In this document: in pieces, positions 1 through 9,882 of the stretch
Numbering within the stretch: position 1 is the stretch's first letter
How the letters are laid out: each line of letters begins with the position of its first letter
NCBI GenBank assembly: GCA_016196065.1
Contig: JACPYL010000008.1
Coordinates: 1-64,000, forward strand
Reading direction: 5' to 3'
DNA: 64,000 nucleotides
Source of the DNA: Acidobacteriota bacterium
GTDB taxonomy: Bacteria; Acidobacteriota; Terriglobia; Terriglobales; Acidobacteriaceae
The notes under the pieces: model-generated
What the model was told of the DNA's origin: nothing
The model's input: the letters and a program-made list of their open reading frames with translations, nothing else
The model's database searches: none
Program-made: the position numbers and the translations under genes

Positions 1-549
1 ATAAGGCGTTACCGTGGCCAGCCCGGAATTCTCTTCGACCGCCGAGTTGATCGCGCCATTTTCATGCGTCGTGCTGTGGTAGTCACGGAAGGCAACCAGG
101 GGACGAATCTCGAGCGCGAGGTTCCTCGGCGACTCGGGGTGGTTGTTCTTCTTCAGTTCGTACTGAATCACGGTGGTGTTGTCGCCCTGCACCATGAAAA
201 CGGTCTTCTCGATTTCGATCCCCTCCACCTCATAGGTGAAAACAGGAAAAGGATCAAGGCGAAATTCTTTTAAGTATTGAAAGCCCTGGGGGTAAACCGT
301 GCGTGGATAACGGTTGGCGGACAAATGAAACATCTGGCCGTCGATGATCAGGTTTTCTTCCAATTTGGAGAGCAGCACGAACCGGCCAACCGGCGGCTTG
401 GTGGCCGCCACCAACAGGCCGTGATAGCGGCGCGTGTTCAGCCCGATGATCGTGGACGAGGCGAAGCCGCCCAGGCCGTTGGTCTCCAGCCACTCGCGGC
501 GAAGTGCCGCATCGAGATCACCGCATGTTTCCCGTTTGAACCGAATCAT
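1..549 (-). CDS. Glycogen debranching enzyme, N-terminal part (partial at left edge)
   Basis: The 183 codons read in frame to base 1, so the gene continues beyond the window. The N-terminal domain of bacterial/archaeal-type glycogen debranching enzymes is visible: ETNGLGGFASST followed by NTRRYHGLLVAA near residues 22-45, then the beta-rich stretch with the KTVFMVQGDNTTVIQYE segment. The family removes alpha-1,6 branches from glycogen in the cytoplasm. The ATG at 549 is preceded by GAGAGGG at a normal distance. It is divergent from cheY with about 310 bases between. Family recognition is strong; the catalytic C-terminal domain is not in view. Confidence 0.85.
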   Translation of the reverse strand, partial: MIRFKRETCGDLDAALRREWLETNGLGGFASSTIIGLNTRRYHGLLVAATKPPVGRFVLLSKLEENLIIDGQMFHLSANRYPRTVYPQGFQYLKEFRLDPFPVFTYEVEGIEIEKTVFMVQGDNTTVIQYELKKNNHPESPRNLALEIRPLVAFRDYHSTTHENGAINSAVEENSGLATVTPY

Positions 550-862
550 GACCGCTTCCCTCTCTCGGGACGCTTTTTAGATGTTTCCTGCTCCCCTTCG
601 GGCGCCGCTGAATCTCGTACGCCTGATCGATGACCTTCTCTACGGCCGCCGGCGCAAGGAGCACACCGACATGCTTCAGTCCTTTCGGAATCTTTACGAT
701 GAATTCTACGTCGTCGACCTAGGATTCGGTCACGCAGCCTATACCTCAATTCCTGCCACACGCCTAAAGTCTTTCTCCCTGTCCACCGATATACCAGTGA
801 ACGAGGTCGAGGAACGAGCCCGCAGCCGGGCAACTTGATCGATCGAGGAAGAGGTCCGATTC
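550..862. other. Intergenic stretch between divergent debranching-enzyme and cheY genes
   Basis: This 313-base gap holds the starts of two divergent genes and so probably both promoters. Open frames exist on both strands (85 codons on +, 95 on -), but neither has a recognisable domain or convincing ribosome-binding site. A third - strand frame reads residues like VEFIVKIPKGLKHVGVLLAP but lacks a usable start and runs into the debranching gene, so it may be a gene remnant. No hairpin or operator stands out. Confidence 0.4.
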
Positions 863-1249
863 ATGGACGGCATAACTGCTCTTATCGTGGACGATTCGTC
901 CGTCATGCGGAAGATTGTCGAACGTTCGCTACGCCAGGCCGGTATTGTCCTCGCCCAGGTTTTCGAGGCTGGCAATGGCGCCGAGGGCCTCACCGTACTC
1001 GCCGACAACAAGGTTGACCTGATCCTCTGTGACATCAACATGCCCGTCATGGACGGACTCGAATTCGTCAAGAGCCTTCCCGCCGTGCCGAACGCCAAGA
1101 ATGTACCTGTGGTCATGATCACCACCGAAGGCAGCGAAGCCCACGTCGTACAGGCCCTCTCGAACGGAGCGCGCGGGTATATCCGCAAACCCTTCACTCC
1201 CGATCAGGTCAAGGAACAAGTCATCCCCGTACTCGCCGGAAAATCATGA
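863..1249 (+). CDS. cheY: CheY-like single-domain response regulator
   Basis: This 128-residue protein is one receiver domain with the full catalytic set: acidic pair D10-D11, phosphoacceptor D57 in LILCDINMP, T87/T88 in MITTEG and the invariant K109 in RKPF. Phosphorylated CheY carries the signal from the CheA kinase to the output machinery. AGGAAGAGG precedes the ATG. The stop overlaps the start of cheX by four bases (ATGA), so the two are translationally coupled and the likely CheY phosphatase is made alongside its substrate. The motor or other output it acts on is not encoded in the window. Confidence 0.93.
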   Translation: MDGITALIVDDSSVMRKIVERSLRQAGIVLAQVFEAGNGAEGLTVLADNKVDLILCDINMPVMDGLEFVKSLPAVPNAKNVPVVMITTEGSEAHVVQALSNGARGYIRKPFTPDQVKEQVIPVLAGKS

Positions 1250-1734
1250 AATCAGTGAACCCCATGCTCGCTTCCGATGCACGTCACGTTGAATGGATTC
1301 CCCTTCTCGATACGTCCGTCCGCGAAGTCTTCGAACTCATGCTCAGCAGCCACCTGACAACGCCAGCGGCGGGTTCGGACGCCGACGACCTGGACACAAC
1401 GGCCATGGTAGGGCTGGCCGGGCAACTGTGCGGCGTTCTCAGTGTTCGCTGCGATCGGAAGGCAGCCGCGCTCACGACTTCCAAGATGTTAGGCGTCCCT
1501 TTGGACAAGGTTGGCCCGGAAATATCGGACGCGCTCGGTGAAATCTGCAACATGGTAGCGGGCAACTTCAAGAACAAGATTACTGGCCTGTCGCAGGGCT
1601 GCATGCTTTCTCCGCCCACGGTGATTACTGGGACCGACTACAGCATGACGTCCTTGACGGATTCTCCTGCCCTCGAAGTGCGCCTCGCCTTCGAAAGCAT
1701 GCCGATCGTTGTCTCTCTTGAGATCCACGCCTGA
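1246..1734 (+). CDS. cheX: CheX-type CheY-P phosphatase
   Basis: The 162-residue protein fits the CheC/CheX/FliY phosphatase fold. The signature acidic/Asn pair of the active helix is present as E99 and N102 in DALGEICNMVAGNFK. CheX proteins dephosphorylate CheY-P to end the signal. Only one copy of the E-x2-N helix is seen, as in CheX rather than two-site CheC. The ATG overlaps the cheY stop. The next gene downstream is convergent, so this is a two-gene operon. Function is inferred from the motif and the cheY neighbour. Confidence 0.82.
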   Translation: MKSVNPMLASDARHVEWIPLLDTSVREVFELMLSSHLTTPAAGSDADDLDTTAMVGLAGQLCGVLSVRCDRKAAALTTSKMLGVPLDKVGPEISDALGEICNMVAGNFKNKITGLSQGCMLSPPTVITGTDYSMTSLTDSPALEVRLAFESMPIVVSLEIHA

Positions 1735-1806
1735 ACTTCTCCTGCACTTGACGAGTCTTGCCTCATCTCATCGAAAAGGGAAGGACGCGCATCCAGGATT
1801 AATCTG

Positions 1807-1839
1807 CCGGTAAGAAACGAAATCGTACTTTTCTTGCGG
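1807..1839. terminator. Possible terminator hairpin between cheX and the HDOD gene
   Basis: In the 128-base convergent gap, CCGGTAAGAAA (1807-1817) can pair with TTTCTTGCGG (1830-1839) with one mismatch, giving a hairpin bounded by A- and T-rich tracts. It could end transcription from either side. The pairing was done by eye. Confidence 0.3.
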
Positions 1840-1862
1840 TCACCCGCTCGCGCACCCTCGGA

Positions 1863-2771
1863 TCAGGCACCTACCGGGGCGGCCCCAAACACCGTCGCTA
1901 CCAGTTCGTGAATCTCTTCGACGGTCTCGTCGAGCTCAAATGTGAAGCGCACCAGGTCCATGCCTTCCAGTTCGCGGTGCTCCTTTGCCAGAATTGACCA
2001 GGCCGGATCGGCGATCAGATCCACCATATGGCGCTCGTAGTAGCCGTACCCTAACCCTCGCATGCGACACAGCAGATCACTCAGGTGAACGAGCGCCACC
2101 AGTCCCTGTGCCTTCTGGCTTTGCTCGATGGCGTGATGATGCAAGATGACATCTGCCACGTCATCGTCCAGATGCCATTTTTCCGCCAGTGCCTCGCCGG
2201 TCTCGCAGTGCGTGAAACCCATGCGAGCCAATTCCGCATCCCACAGGGGAATCCCTTCCTGGCAAGCCCATTCCATCACTTTCGCAAACTCGTTCGGAAA
2301 GGACAGGCAGTTCACCATGAACCCGATGTCATGGAGCAATCCCGCCATGTATGCCTTCTCATGATCGGAGTTGGCCAGCTTTTCACTGAACTTGCGGCAC
2401 ACCATCGCACAACCCAGCGAATGCCGCCAGAACACTTCTGGATCAAGCACCCACTTTTTCACGGGAAATGCCTGGCCCAGACAGCACGTCATCAGGATCG
2501 TTTCCACCCGCCGCATGCCCAGGCTGATGACGGCTCCCTTGATGGACTTGGGAGGTTGCGCCAGCCCAAACAGCGGCGAACTGGCCAGCCGGAGGCATTG
2601 CGCCGCAATCGTGTTGTCATACGAAACCAGCCGCACCACCTCGTCGACCTTCACGTCCTCTTCGGTGGCGCTCAACAACTTCAGTAGAGGCAGAAAGACG
2701 GCTGGTATCGCGGGCATCGTTTCGATCTTTTCCACCCGTTCCCGAATCATGGCAGTCAAGGATTCATTCAT
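1863..2771 (-). CDS. HDOD-domain protein, last gene of the chemotaxis cluster
   Basis: The protein has 302 residues and starts at an ATG that overlaps the cheR stop by four bases. An HDOD domain covers most of the chain (TMPAIPAVFLPLLKLLS at the start, LLHDIG in the middle). HDOD proteins are HD-related regulators without proven hydrolase activity and are frequent in chemotaxis and c-di-GMP networks. Here the HD pair of LLHDIG is kept. It is tightly coupled to cheR and cheB, so it probably belongs to the same signalling pathway. Its partner is unknown. Confidence 0.85.
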   Translation of the reverse strand: MNESLTAMIRERVEKIETMPAIPAVFLPLLKLLSATEEDVKVDEVVRLVSYDNTIAAQCLRLASSPLFGLAQPPKSIKGAVISLGMRRVETILMTCCLGQAFPVKKWVLDPEVFWRHSLGCAMVCRKFSEKLANSDHEKAYMAGLLHDIGFMVNCLSFPNEFAKVMEWACQEGIPLWDAELARMGFTHCETGEALAEKWHLDDDVADVILHHHAIEQSQKAQGLVALVHLSDLLCRMRGLGYGYYERHMVDLIADPAWSILAKEHRELEGMDLVRFTFELDETVEEIHELVATVFGAAPVGA

Positions 2772-3673
2772 AGTTTTCCGCTCTTCAAGGAGGGTTTCCA
2801 GTACGCGATCGTCCCCGGAAAGTGGACCAGATGAAACTGCTCATTCATCTTCATGAGCGACTCCGAGGTTCCCAGGAAAAAGTAGCCGCCGAAATTCAGG
2901 TTGGTGAAGAAGTGGTTGATCACCTTGGCCTTGGACGCACCATCAAAATAGATGAGCACATTGCAGCACAGAATCAGATCCATGCCCTTCATGAAGAGCA
3001 TTTTGGAATCGTCCTGCAGGTTCAGACGGCTGAAGGTGACCAGTTTCTTCACCTCCGGACGGACCTGCAACTTCTGGCCCTCTCCGGCCGTGAAGTACTT
3101 GCGCTTGTAGAGATCGTTTGTATTCCGCAGCGCGTAGTCTCCGTAGATGCCTGCCTTGGCGGTCTCCACCGAGCGGTCATTCAGATCGGTCGCGACAATC
3201 TCCACCGTCCACCCTTTCAACAGGCGCTCGCTCTCTTCCAGCATGGTCATGGCCAGGGTGTAGGATTCTTCTCCCGTCGAGCATCCTGCGCTCCAGATCC
3301 GCAACCGCTTGGTGATCTGCTTGGTTTTTTCGACCACGAGTTCGGGCAGAATCACTTTGCGGAGCGCATCCAGTTGCGGTTGGCTGCGAAACAGGCAGGT
3401 CTCGCCGATGGTGATTTCATTCAGGAGATGCCGTAGCTCTCCATCGCGGCCAGGCTGGGCTGTCAGTTGATCCCAGTAGTCGCGCACGGTGCGCACGTCC
3501 AGTTGCTTCATGCGCCGGCTGCAGCCGTCGGAAAGCAGATAAAGCTTTTCGTCCGCCTTGTAAATTCCGGAAACCTTGTAGACCATGTCGCGAATCTGAC
3601 GGTACACAGGATCAAGCGTATTGGGCTTGATCGCTGCGTTTGCAGGAAGAACGGCTTGAGTCACGATCGTCAT
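2768..3673 (-). CDS. cheR: CheR chemoreceptor methyltransferase
   Basis: The 301 residues show both CheR parts: an N-terminal helical domain (DPVYRQIRDMVYKVSGI...) and a SAM-dependent methyltransferase domain with IWSAGCSTGEESYTLAM near residue 125 and CCNVLIYF near residue 237. CheR adds methyl groups to glutamates of chemoreceptors for adaptation, opposing CheB. The start ATG overlaps the cheB stop and the stop overlaps the HDOD start, both by four bases. No TPR extension is present. Confidence 0.93.
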   Translation of the reverse strand: MTIVTQAVLPANAAIKPNTLDPVYRQIRDMVYKVSGIYKADEKLYLLSDGCSRRMKQLDVRTVRDYWDQLTAQPGRDGELRHLLNEITIGETCLFRSQPQLDALRKVILPELVVEKTKQITKRLRIWSAGCSTGEESYTLAMTMLEESERLLKGWTVEIVATDLNDRSVETAKAGIYGDYALRNTNDLYKRKYFTAGEGQKLQVRPEVKKLVTFSRLNLQDDSKMLFMKGMDLILCCNVLIYFDGASKAKVINHFFTNLNFGGYFFLGTSESLMKMNEQFHLVHFPGTIAYWKPSLKSGKL

Positions 3674-4785
3674 TTTGCGGGGCGCTCCAGGCTGGCATGA
3701 CTTCTCAATTCGACGTGCGGACGAAGGGCGCGGTTCTGCAGCACCCGGCGTGTGATTTCGGTTGCCAGGTGATTCAGGGGATACGCGGCATCGGCGAGGC
3801 CGGACGCATGCACCAGGCCAGGCATTCCCCAGACCACGGAACTATCCTCGTCCTGAATGATGACTTCGCCGCCCGCGTCCCGGATCGCTTGCGATCCCAG
3901 CACGCCGTCCGAACCCATGCCCGTCATCACAACTCCGAGAACGTTCGCGCCATAGGCTGCGGCCACCGACCGAAACAGCACATCGACAGCTGGACGGCAG
4001 GAATTCTCGGGTGGCGCCTGATTCATGCTCAAAGTGCAATGCACGCCTGCCTTCAACACTCGCATATGAAAATTTCCCGGCGCAATCCAGGCTCTTCCCG
4101 GCGCCAGGACCATACCTGCGCGGCCTTCTTCTACCGCGATCGCGGAACGGCTGGCGAGACGTTCCGCAAGCAGCCGCGTGAATATGGGCGGCATGTGTTG
4201 CACCACCACGATCGGGACGGGAAAATCCTCTGGAATGCGGGGCAACACCTCGGCCAGCGCATTGGGGCCACCCGTCGAAGTGCCGATGGCGACCACCTCG
4301 ATGCGCGATGGGCTCGGTCGTGTCCGCACTTTCGGCGTCGGGCGCAGTCCGGGCAACGGAAGTAGTTTCAGGGGAACTACGCTACACAACACCTTGATCT
4401 TCGGAATCAGCTCACTTTGAATGCGCTCGATCGCGATCGTCGGACTTCCCGTGTTACTCGGTTTCGTTGCATAGTCCGAAGCACCCAACGAAAGCGCTTC
4501 CAAAGTAGCCGCCGCACCTCGTTCAGTCAGCGTGCTGAACATGATGACCGGCAGGCGGGGATACAGCTTGCGAATCGCCGCCAGTGTCTGCAAGCCGTCC
4601 ATCACCGGCATTTCGATATCGAGAGTGACCAGGTCAGGCTTGAGGACTGGAATCTTCGAGAGCGCGATATGGCCATCGCTGGCAGTCCCGACGACTTCGA
4701 AAGCCTTGTCTCCGGCCAGCGTGTCGGAGAGCAACTTGCGAATCACCACCGAATCATCGACGACCAAGATGCGAATCGATGCCAT
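3670..4785 (-). CDS. cheB: CheB receptor methylesterase/deamidase
   Basis: An N-terminal receiver domain (phosphoacceptor D56 in LVTLDIEMPVMDG) is joined by a linker to a CheB methylesterase domain. The catalytic triad is visible as S170 in GTSTGGP, H197 in VVQHMPP and D293 in MGSDG. The enzyme removes methyl groups from chemoreceptors when phosphorylated by CheA. The ATG at 4785 gives 371 residues; a TTG two codons upstream is possible. It lies 62 bases after the intact chemoreceptor gene in the same direction and overlaps cheR. Confidence 0.94.
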   Translation of the reverse strand: MASIRILVVDDSVVIRKLLSDTLAGDKAFEVVGTASDGHIALSKIPVLKPDLVTLDIEMPVMDGLQTLAAIRKLYPRLPVIMFSTLTERGAAATLEALSLGASDYATKPSNTGSPTIAIERIQSELIPKIKVLCSVVPLKLLPLPGLRPTPKVRTRPSPSRIEVVAIGTSTGGPNALAEVLPRIPEDFPVPIVVVQHMPPIFTRLLAERLASRSAIAVEEGRAGMVLAPGRAWIAPGNFHMRVLKAGVHCTLSMNQAPPENSCRPAVDVLFRSVAAAYGANVLGVVMTGMGSDGVLGSQAIRDAGGEVIIQDEDSSVVWGMPGLVHASGLADAAYPLNHLATEITRRVLQNRALRPHVELRSHASLERPAK

Positions 4786-4847
4786 AGCCAACCGTACGTT
4801 TCCGCTTTCACAACCTGAGTTGCGGGCTGTCGAATTGCCTGCGACCC

Positions 4848-6506
4848 TTAGCCCGCATGAGCGGCCAGACGCCGGCTTTCCGTAGCGTGCTCACCCTGTT
4901 CATGACCCTGGTCGCTCGGATGAATCTTGAACTGCGCCACCAACCTCCGCAGTTCTGTCGACGTCTCCACTAACTGCTGCACTGCTTTTTGCGTATCCCC
5001 TGCCCCGCGCGACGTGCTTTCCGCAGCTTGGGCGACGCCAGCTATGTTGCTGGTGATCTCGCCACTTCCCTGCGCCGCTTCGCTGACGTTCCGCGACATC
5101 TCGTTGGTGGTGGCGTTCTGTTCCTCCACCGCCGTCGCAATCGTGCTCGAGATGTCGTTAATCTGGTGGATCACGCCGCTGATCGTACTGATCGCGTCCA
5201 CGGCTGCTTTGGTGTCGGTCTGAATCGCTTCAATCTTGCGGCTGATGTCTTCCGTCGCCTTGGCCGTTTCCTTGGCCAGTTCCTTTACTTCATTGGCGAC
5301 CACCGCAAAACCTTTTCCCGACTCTCCGGCTCGCGCCGCTTCGATGGTCGCGTTCAGAGCCAGCAGATTGGTTTGCTGTGCAATCGACGTGATCACTTTG
5401 ATGACTTGCCCGATCTCGGCCGAAGAATCTCCCAGTTTTGCGACCGTGGCCGTGGTGGATTCGGCTACGCGGACCGCGCCCGTGGCCACCTTCGCCGCTT
5501 CCGTGGCGTTCTTGGCAATTTCCTTGATGCTGACCCCCATCTCCTCGGCGCCCGTGGCCACTGTCTGCAGGTTTTGACTGACATGCAAGGTGGCATTGGA
5601 AACAACTTGCGCCTGCGCCGATGTTTCCTCCGAATTCGCGGAGATTTGCTGGCTCGTACCGGACAACTCTTCACTTGCTCCGGCCACGTTTTGCGCGCTC
5701 ATTGCGATCGACTCAATGGCACTCGCCATCACGTCGATGGCCTGATTCAACGCGTGTCCCATCGCCCCAATTTCATCCTTGGAGTCCACTTCGACATGCC
5801 GCCGCAAATCTCCACTCGCCAGGGTCTGCAGCACGGACAGCGTCCGCGCGAGGGGACCCAGAATCCCTCGGGCCGTCATGTAGCCGAGTCCTCCCACCAT
5901 CAGGAAGGCGGCCAGGCCGAAAGCGATCATCATCGTGGTGCGCGATGCCAGCACAGAGGTTTCATGCCGCTCGCCCTGTTCGACCATCTGGTTTGCGAGT
6001 TTGACGATTTGTTCCACCGACGCGGCATGTTGCAGGTAGAGAGGAGTTAACTTTGTCATCCGCAGGTTGCGCGCTTTGGCTTTGTTGCCCTCCAGAATCG
6101 CCGGCACATATTCGTTTTCCGCAACTTCAAACCAGGCCCGCGCCGCGGTGTAGCAATCCCCCGCCATCAGTACCTTGATCTTTCCTTCTGGTACGGTGCC
6201 CAGGTAGTAGGCATGGCGATCCTCGAAGTCCTTCCGTGCCTGCCGGAACTGTGCGATCGCCTTCTCCGCCGTCGCCCGATCGGGCGCTTCTTCCATTTCT
6301 CCCAGCAGCGTGACCACGTAGGCGATACTCTCCGCCGGCGCGACGTAGTCGGCGATAATGTCCTGTCCCAGCTTGATCTCTTTGTACAGACTCCCGTTCA
6401 GTTGCACGATGCGAAGCGTCGCGAATGCCAGCACAGCAAGTACCAACAGGCCCATCGCCGAACTTCCAATCAGCAACGCTAGCTTGGTCTTAAAGGTCAG
6501 ATTCAC
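4848..6506 (-). CDS. Methyl-accepting chemotaxis protein (intact copy)
   Basis: This 552-residue transmembrane chemoreceptor has TM1 at about residues 9-33, a periplasmic helical segment, TM2 at about 190-212, a HAMP domain and a long cytoplasmic coiled coil. The hairpin tip [22 protein letters not shown], which contacts CheA/CheW, is intact. The chosen start is the GTG at 6506, after AGAAGAG, because it puts a short basic N-terminus before TM1; longer frames add residues that do not look like a receptor. There is no C-terminal NWETF-type CheR tether. Its cytoplasmic half is a close duplicate of the broken receptor next door. Confidence 0.9.
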   Translation of the reverse strand: MNLTFKTKLALLIGSSAMGLLVLAVLAFATLRIVQLNGSLYKEIKLGQDIIADYVAPAESIAYVVTLLGEMEEAPDRATAEKAIAQFRQARKDFEDRHAYYLGTVPEGKIKVLMAGDCYTAARAWFEVAENEYVPAILEGNKAKARNLRMTKLTPLYLQHAASVEQIVKLANQMVEQGERHETSVLASRTTMMIAFGLAAFLMVGGLGYMTARGILGPLARTLSVLQTLASGDLRRHVEVDSKDEIGAMGHALNQAIDVMASAIESIAMSAQNVAGASEELSGTSQQISANSEETSAQAQVVSNATLHVSQNLQTVATGAEEMGVSIKEIAKNATEAAKVATGAVRVAESTTATVAKLGDSSAEIGQVIKVITSIAQQTNLLALNATIEAARAGESGKGFAVVANEVKELAKETAKATEDISRKIEAIQTDTKAAVDAISTISGVIHQINDISSTIATAVEEQNATTNEMSRNVSEAAQGSGEITSNIAGVAQAAESTSRGAGDTQKAVQQLVETSTELRRLVAQFKIHPSDQGHEQGEHATESRRLAAHAG

Positions 6507-6704
6507 GTCAATTCTCTTCTGATCGCCCCTGCCGCCATGTGGCCTCGTTGCATCCCGCTCTTGGACCAGGGGACCGATCCACACGAAATCATCGCGACTG
6601 AGGACAATGAAATCATCGGCCTCGAACCAGCCGACTTTAACGAAACACACAATTGGCTGCGCCTTTGGTGTGCTCGTCCGTTTGAAAACACGGAGAAGAT
6701 GGTT

Positions 6705-8336
6705 CTACATCGCTCCGTGGGCAGCCCGCGCGCGCTGTGCGGACGATGGTTGTCCGCCGCTGCTAGTATGGATCTTGAATTGTTCAACCAGCCGGCGCAG
6801 TTCCGCCGACGTCTCCACCAACTGCTGCGCCGCCTTCTGCGTGTCTCCCGCTCCCTGCGACGTGCTTTCCGCTGCCTGGGCCACGCCCGCAATGTTGCTC
6901 GTGATCTCTCCACTGCCGTGCGCCGCTTCACTCACGTTCCGCGACATCTCGTTGGTGGTGGCGTTCTGTTCTTCCACCGCCGTCGCAATCGTCGCGGAAA
7001 TATCGTTGATCTGGTTGATCACGCCGCTGATCGTCCCGATCGCTTCCACCGCCGCCTTCGTGTCGGTCTGAATCGCTTCGATTTTCCGGCTGATGTCTTC
7101 AGTCGCCTTGGCCGTTTCTTTCGCCAGCTCTTTCACTTCGTTCGCCACCACTGCAAAACCTTTGCCGGCTTCTCCGGCGCGTGCCGCCTCGATGGTCGCG
7201 TTTAACGCCAGCAGGTTGGTTTACTGCGCGATCGAGGTGATGACCTTGATGACCAGGCCGATCTCCGTGCTCGATTCGCCGAGCTTGGAGACCGTCGCCG
7301 TCGTCGTTTCAGCCACCTTCACCGCGCTCGCAGCGATCTTGGCGGCTTCGGTCGCATTCTTGGCAATCTCCTTGATACTGGCTCCCATCTCTTCCGCTCC
7401 GGTCGCCACCGTTTGCAGGTTCTGACTCACTTGCGCGGTCGCTTCGGAAACAACTTTTGCCTGGGCCGACGTTTCTTCCGAATTCGCGGTGATTTGCTGG
7501 CTGGTGCTAGACAGCTCTTCACTCGCCCCCGCAACCTGCACCGCCGTACCTGAAATGCTCTCGATCACACCATGCAAGTTGTTCTTCATCTGGTTGAGTG
7601 CAATTCCGGCCTCTCCAATCGCGTCCCGGGTTGTGATTTCCATGTCTGCGACGGTCAAATTGTTGGCGGCAATAGTCTGGATCATGGCCACCATTTTCGA
7701 TATCGCTCCCGTGATGGAGCCGGCGAGGAGTATGGCGAGGACAAGTCCGAGCACGACCCCAACCCCGGCCACAGAGAGTGCCATCCACTCGGACCTGGTT
7801 CCTTGCGCCCTTTGATTGTTGGAGCTATCCTGCAAATCTTGATCCTGCTTCTCATCGAACTGTCTCAGTGCTGCGCGCAGGCCCTCGTGGATCTCTAACG
7901 CCTCCGTTCCGAAAAGGGTTTGGACCGCTTGCCGTTCGTCGCCATTCTTGCGCAGCTCGATTGCCTTGTCTTGTTTATCTCGAAGTCCATCGACAGACTT
8001 CTTGATCGCCAAGTTCATTTTTGTTTCCGCGTCGTCGAGTTCCATTTTGCTCAAGCGATCGAATCCAACTTCAACTTCGTGATTTCCCTCCTGATAATCG
8101 TGAAGATAGGACTGGTTGCCGGAGAGCAGAAATGCGCGCGTCGAGGCAAGCCCTTTCCATACCCCTTGACTGATGTCCATCGACGCGTCTTTCATCGCGA
8201 CGGCATCGTCCACTTGTCGAGTAACCCGAGCAACCCCGTTGGCAGAGGAATAGCTGAGATAGCCCATCAGAACCACAAGCATCAGCAACGACCCGAAGCC
8301 GAAGCCCAACTTGACCTTCAAACTGAACTTGTTCAC
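6705..8336 (-). pseudogene. Methyl-accepting chemotaxis protein gene interrupted by a TAA at the hairpin tip
   Basis: From a GTG at 8336 (AAGGGGGAAA upstream) the frame reads TM1 (about 10-30), a periplasmic segment, TM2 (about 184-206), HAMP and half of the signalling coiled coil. It stops at a TAA on bases 7221-7223 after residue 371. The same frame continues without shift to 6705 with [29 protein letters not shown] and the return helix. The intact neighbour has CAA (Gln) at this codon, so one base change accounts for the break. Read through, the protein would be 543 residues. The truncated form lacks the CheA/CheW contact and return helix. A sequencing error, a recent mutation or readthrough cannot be told apart here. 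Confidence 0.85.
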
Positions 8337-8502
8337 CGAGTTTCCCCCTTCAAGGAACCAGACCTGCGACGCCTGGGGCGAAATGCAAGCGAGTCCAGAA
8401 TCTCCCCGACCCTGACGCCGCACACAGCCGCCTTGATAGAGTGATCGACTGAAGACGCAAGACCCTTACTGGATGGGAATACAAAACTGAAACACGTCCT
8501 AC

Positions 8503-9882
8503 TCAGAAGGAGACGACCAACCGAGGAGTTAGGATCGGGCAGTCCGGATTCGACGACAATCCTCCCGGATGATGCAGGAACTGAAAATCCTGTACCAGGG
8601 CAACGTGCTTCGCAATGGCAACCTTGTAGTAGCCCTCCAAAACCAATTCGGAAGTGAAGTTGCCTGTGCCCGGTGCTGAGGTAAAGGCAACACGGGTAAA
8701 CGCAAACCCGAGTGAGTCTTGACTGCGGCGCGCCAACGGTGCCTGAAGAGTCGCGCCTCCGCCAACGTGCTTTGTGAGTTGGCTAACCTGGCCGTCGGCC
8801 TGGCCAAACTGAAAGAACATTGACCAGCGCTGCTCCTTCCGAGCGGACAAGGAATTTCTCCACAGGGCCTGCTCCAATACCGCGTAGTAGCCTTGCGTGG
8901 AACCCGCTGCTCGCCCATCGAAATGCGGAATAGCGGTGGCGTCCAACCTCCAATATCCAACGCTGACCCGCCCCGGCAATTCCTTTTTGCCGCTTATCGT
9001 CCATGTTTTCCCCGGCTCCAGAACCGAAAGTCTGCCTTTGCCATCAGTCTGAAAGACGCCGAATCCGACGCTGCCACTGGTAGTGGGATGAAGGACTGCA
9101 AGCACGGCCAGCCTCGGTGAAGGATAGGTCGGAAACGCCATGATCGTCGGACTGAAGCCCATGGAGGAATTTAGAAAATCGCCTGCGCTCTGCACTGTTG
9201 CAAATTCGGTATTCGCGTCGATCTTTCCGCCCTTGATGCGGAGTTTCTCACTCCACAATTTCTGTTCCAGCCAGAATTCGTACAGCATGGTTTTGGATGG
9301 TGCATCAATATTGGAATAGACCTGGGCGGCGCCGTCATCGCTCCTCCCAAACTCTCGGCTGTGTTGTTTCAGGCGAATCAAGACCGTGCTTCCGTTCCAG
9401 CCAAACGCCTTCTTGCCATCAATCGATGACACGAGGTCAAACGACTGCCTGCCATATCCCAAGCTCGGATCGACCTTGCCTCGAAGATCCTTTGACCAGT
9501 CGTTGACGAACGTTCCCTGGAACGAAATTCCATGGTCATTCAGGCTATGCAGGAGGTAGCTGGTTCCTGACCACAGTGACTTGTTAGCCGTAGGCTTCAT
9601 TTGCCCAGGAACTGCCGACAGAGTGAGGCTCGGAATCAGGGGTTCCAGTTGTGGCCATAGCTCGTCCCGTCTCAACCCCGCCGTGAGAAGCAGGCATGGG
9701 GGCACCTCGCAGGGTTCATGCGGTGCTTCGCCGCACGCAGAACTGGCGAGGACTTTGTCGCATCCGGCGGCGTCACGGGTCGATGTTTCGCCTGACCACA
9801 GAGAGGCGGATGCCGTGAGCACCAACAAACATACGCATAGCAGGTGGTAGAAACGCTCACCTGACCATCGGTGGAACTTCAT
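8503..9882 (-). CDS. OprB-type carbohydrate-selective porin
   Basis: The 459-residue protein starts at an ATG (9882) preceded by GCAGGAGAG and opens with a signal peptide (FYHLLCVCLLVLTASASLWS). The mature part has the OprB pattern: WSGTSYLLHSLNDHGISFQGTFVNDWS near the start, repeated beta-strand segments and a C-terminal strand ending in Phe (LTPRLVVSF), as in outer-membrane barrels. The family forms sugar-permeable channels. It sits between cheW and the broken receptor in the same direction, an unusual partner that may point to sugar sensing. It has about 265 bases of its own upstream space and so may be transcribed independently. Confidence 0.82.
   Translation of the reverse strand: MKFHRWSGERFYHLLCVCLLVLTASASLWSGETSTRDAAGCDKVLASSACGEAPHEPCEVPPCLLLTAGLRRDELWPQLEPLIPSLTLSAVPGQMKPTANKSLWSGTSYLLHSLNDHGISFQGTFVNDWSKDLRGKVDPSLGYGRQSFDLVSSIDGKKAFGWNGSTVLIRLKQHSREFGRSDDGAAQVYSNIDAPSKTMLYEFWLEQKLWSEKLRIKGGKIDANTEFATVQSAGDFLNSSMGFSPTIMAFPTYPSPRLAVLAVLHPTTSGSVGFGVFQTDGKGRLSVLEPGKTWTISGKKELPGRVSVGYWRLDATAIPHFDGRAAGSTQGYYAVLEQALWRNSLSARKEQRWSMFFQFGQADGQVSQLTKHVGGGATLQAPLARRSQDSLGFAFTRVAFTSAPGTGNFTSELVLEGYYKVAIAKHVALVQDFQFLHHPGGLSSNPDCPILTPRLVVSF

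Noticed and set aside
4989-6050. + strand open frame of about 350 codons opposite the intact chemoreceptor
   Set aside because: It is a shadow of the receptor coding sequence with Arg-rich, low-quality composition. A similar frame opposite the second receptor confirms this.
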